16,993 nt of DNA. Source: an uncultured Blastocatellia bacterium (GTDB lineage Bacteria > Acidobacteriota > Blastocatellia > Pyrinomonadales > Pyrinomonadaceae). Position numbers and translations under genes: made by a program. The notes under the pieces are model-generated. The model saw nothing but the letters and a program-made list of their open reading frames with translations. It ran no database searches and was not told the origin of the DNA. The stretch's first letter is position 1. Each line of letters opens with the position of its first letter. Positions 16,386 through 16,993 of the stretch are shown in pieces. The stretch covers positions 1 through 16,993 of the forward strand of contig CAMLLD010000103.1 in assembly GCA_946480785.1 (NCBI GenBank), given 5' to 3'.

Positions 16386-16985
16386 GTGGGCGACGGTAAT
16401 CTCATCATCTTCGATCCTTTTTGTCTGGACCTGGGGAACGAGTGTCTTTGGCGCGGCTCGGAAGCAATAAAACTGCGGCCTAAAGTTTTTGCGGTGCTCC
16501 ACCATCTGCTGGACCATCCCGGTCAACTCGTCACAAAAAAACAACTGCTGAATGCTGTTTGGCCGGAGACTTTTGTGACCGATGCTGTGCTTAAAGTCAC
16601 CATTCGTCAGTTGCGGAGCGCGCTTGACGACGATCCGAATGCGCCTCGCTTTATCCAGACCGCACACCGGCGCGGTTATCGTTTTATCGCGAACGTGGCG
16701 CGAGGCACGCACATTCCGCAGCAGGCGCAGACGACGTCTGAGAGTAAAGACAATTCGATCTCGCCGCTGCGCGATGGCTCTCGATCTTTGCAAGTTGTAG
16801 GTCGTGATAATGCGCTGTCGCTGTTGCGAAGCTACTTGGAGAAGATGCAGCGCGGACAGCGTCCACACGTGCACCTCGCCGTCGCCGCCGGCCACCGCGA
16901 TGCGATCATCGGCGAGCGCGATGCGGCTCGAGCCCGCGCCGATTCGCAGCGTAGCGAGCTGCGCGCCAGATCGCGCGTCCCATAG
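16386..16985 (+). CDS. Winged-helix (OmpR/PhoB-type) transcriptional regulator, 3' part lost at a junction
   Basis: Residues about 6-104 are a complete Trans_reg_C winged-helix domain: LIIFDPFCLDL opening strands, KVFAVLHHLLDHPGQLVTKKQLLNAVWP, the recognition helix around VLKVTIRQLRSALDD, and the wing FIQTAHRRGYRF. There is no receiver domain, as in CadC-like and acidobacterial regulators. A polar linker (105-136) leads to VVGRDNALSLLRSYLEKMQRGQR (137-159), which is how an AAA-type ATPase module begins in relatives; a Walker A glycine loop should follow. Instead the chain becomes Ala/Arg-rich nonsense and stops at 16985. The real gene is therefore interrupted near 16860. GTG at 16386 has GGTGAGG 4 bases upstream. 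It is divergent from the 61-residue gene and next to copy 3 of the shared operator. Confidence 0.8.
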   Translation: MGDGNLIIFDPFCLDLGNECLWRGSEAIKLRPKVFAVLHHLLDHPGQLVTKKQLLNAVWPETFVTDAVLKVTIRQLRSALDDDPNAPRFIQTAHRRGYRFIANVARGTHIPQQAQTTSESKDNSISPLRDGSRSLQVVGRDNALSLLRSYLEKMQRGQRPHVHLAVAAGHRDAIIGERDAARARADSQRSELRARSRVP

Positions 16986-16991
16986 CCGTGC
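16860..16991 (-). pseudogene. Fragment of a WD40-repeat protein on the opposite strand
   Basis: Read on the minus strand from 16991, the frame gives ARLWDARSGAQLATL, then ALADDRIAVAGGDGEVHVWTL. These are two WD40 repeat halves, with the LWD and VWT ends and the GGDGEV turn. The stretch is more GC-rich than its neighbours and its sense strand is opposite to the regulator. The frame stays open past the junction only as an antisense shadow of the regulator gene. It has no start or end in the window. It is either the edge of another gene joined by rearrangement or, more likely, foreign sequence at a chimeric contig end. Confidence 0.65.
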
Positions 16992-16993
16992 GG

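Noticed and set aside
16218..16895. 225-codon minus-strand frame starting in the WD40 fragment
   Set aside because: Only its first few codons (WD40) are real coding sense. The rest is the complement of the winged-helix domain and the overlap with the 61-residue gene, joined by the chimeric junction.

Overview
The window looks like chromosomal DNA from a soil-type Acidobacteriota, most likely class Blastocatellia. The grounds are an OmpR-type winged-helix regulator without receiver domain and with an ATPase-like tail, very long VCBS/FG-GAP surface proteins with Calx-beta and DUF4214 domains, small secreted beta-rich proteins of acidobacterial type, and moderately high GC. This assignment is by recognition, not by search. 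No tRNA, rRNA, CRISPR array, phage or transposase gene was seen. Gene density is high and nearly all genes lie on the minus strand.

Left block (1-8820). Positions 1-381 are non-coding and carry several inverted repeats. A plus-strand site-2-protease-type membrane peptidase with two CBS domains follows. It converges on a tightly packed five-gene minus-strand cluster, in transcription order: a secreted endonuclease/exonuclease/phosphatase-fold enzyme, a DsbA-thioredoxin/NhaA sodium-proton antiporter fusion, an M20 amidohydrolase, a NorB-like 14-helix efflux pump and a TRIC/UPF0126 membrane protein. Gaps are 15, 12 and about 10 bases, and the last pair overlaps by 40, so this is very probably one operon devoted to envelope and ion or drug homeostasis. 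A small plus-strand membrane protein is divergent from it.

Central block (9274-14698). A 1432-residue ORF joins a complete ECF sigma factor (regions 2 and 4), one membrane helix, fourteen 54-residue calcium-motif repeats (two seven-bladed propellers' worth), an Ig-like domain, a Calx-beta domain and DUF4214. Upstream on the same strand are a small secreted protein and a DinB-fold protein.

Right block (14699-16993). This holds a secreted protein, a 61-residue protein and a divergent winged-helix regulator. The best candidate for an undescribed system is here. Three promoters (for the DinB gene, the secreted protein and the 61-residue protein) carry the same about 35-base element: three direct repeats of the form TTAC/TTAC/TTAT on an exact 11-base pitch. 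The last repeat merges with a -35-like ATGACT, followed at 17, 17 and 18 bases by a related -10. This is PhoB-box architecture, and one copy lies between the 61-residue gene and the OmpR/PhoB-type regulator gene, suggesting a local regulon that may also feed the sigma-propeller gene. The window ends badly: at about 16860 the regulator reading frame breaks and the last about 130 bases encode, on the opposite strand, a fragment of an unrelated WD40 protein. This is probably an assembly chimera or a rearrangement.
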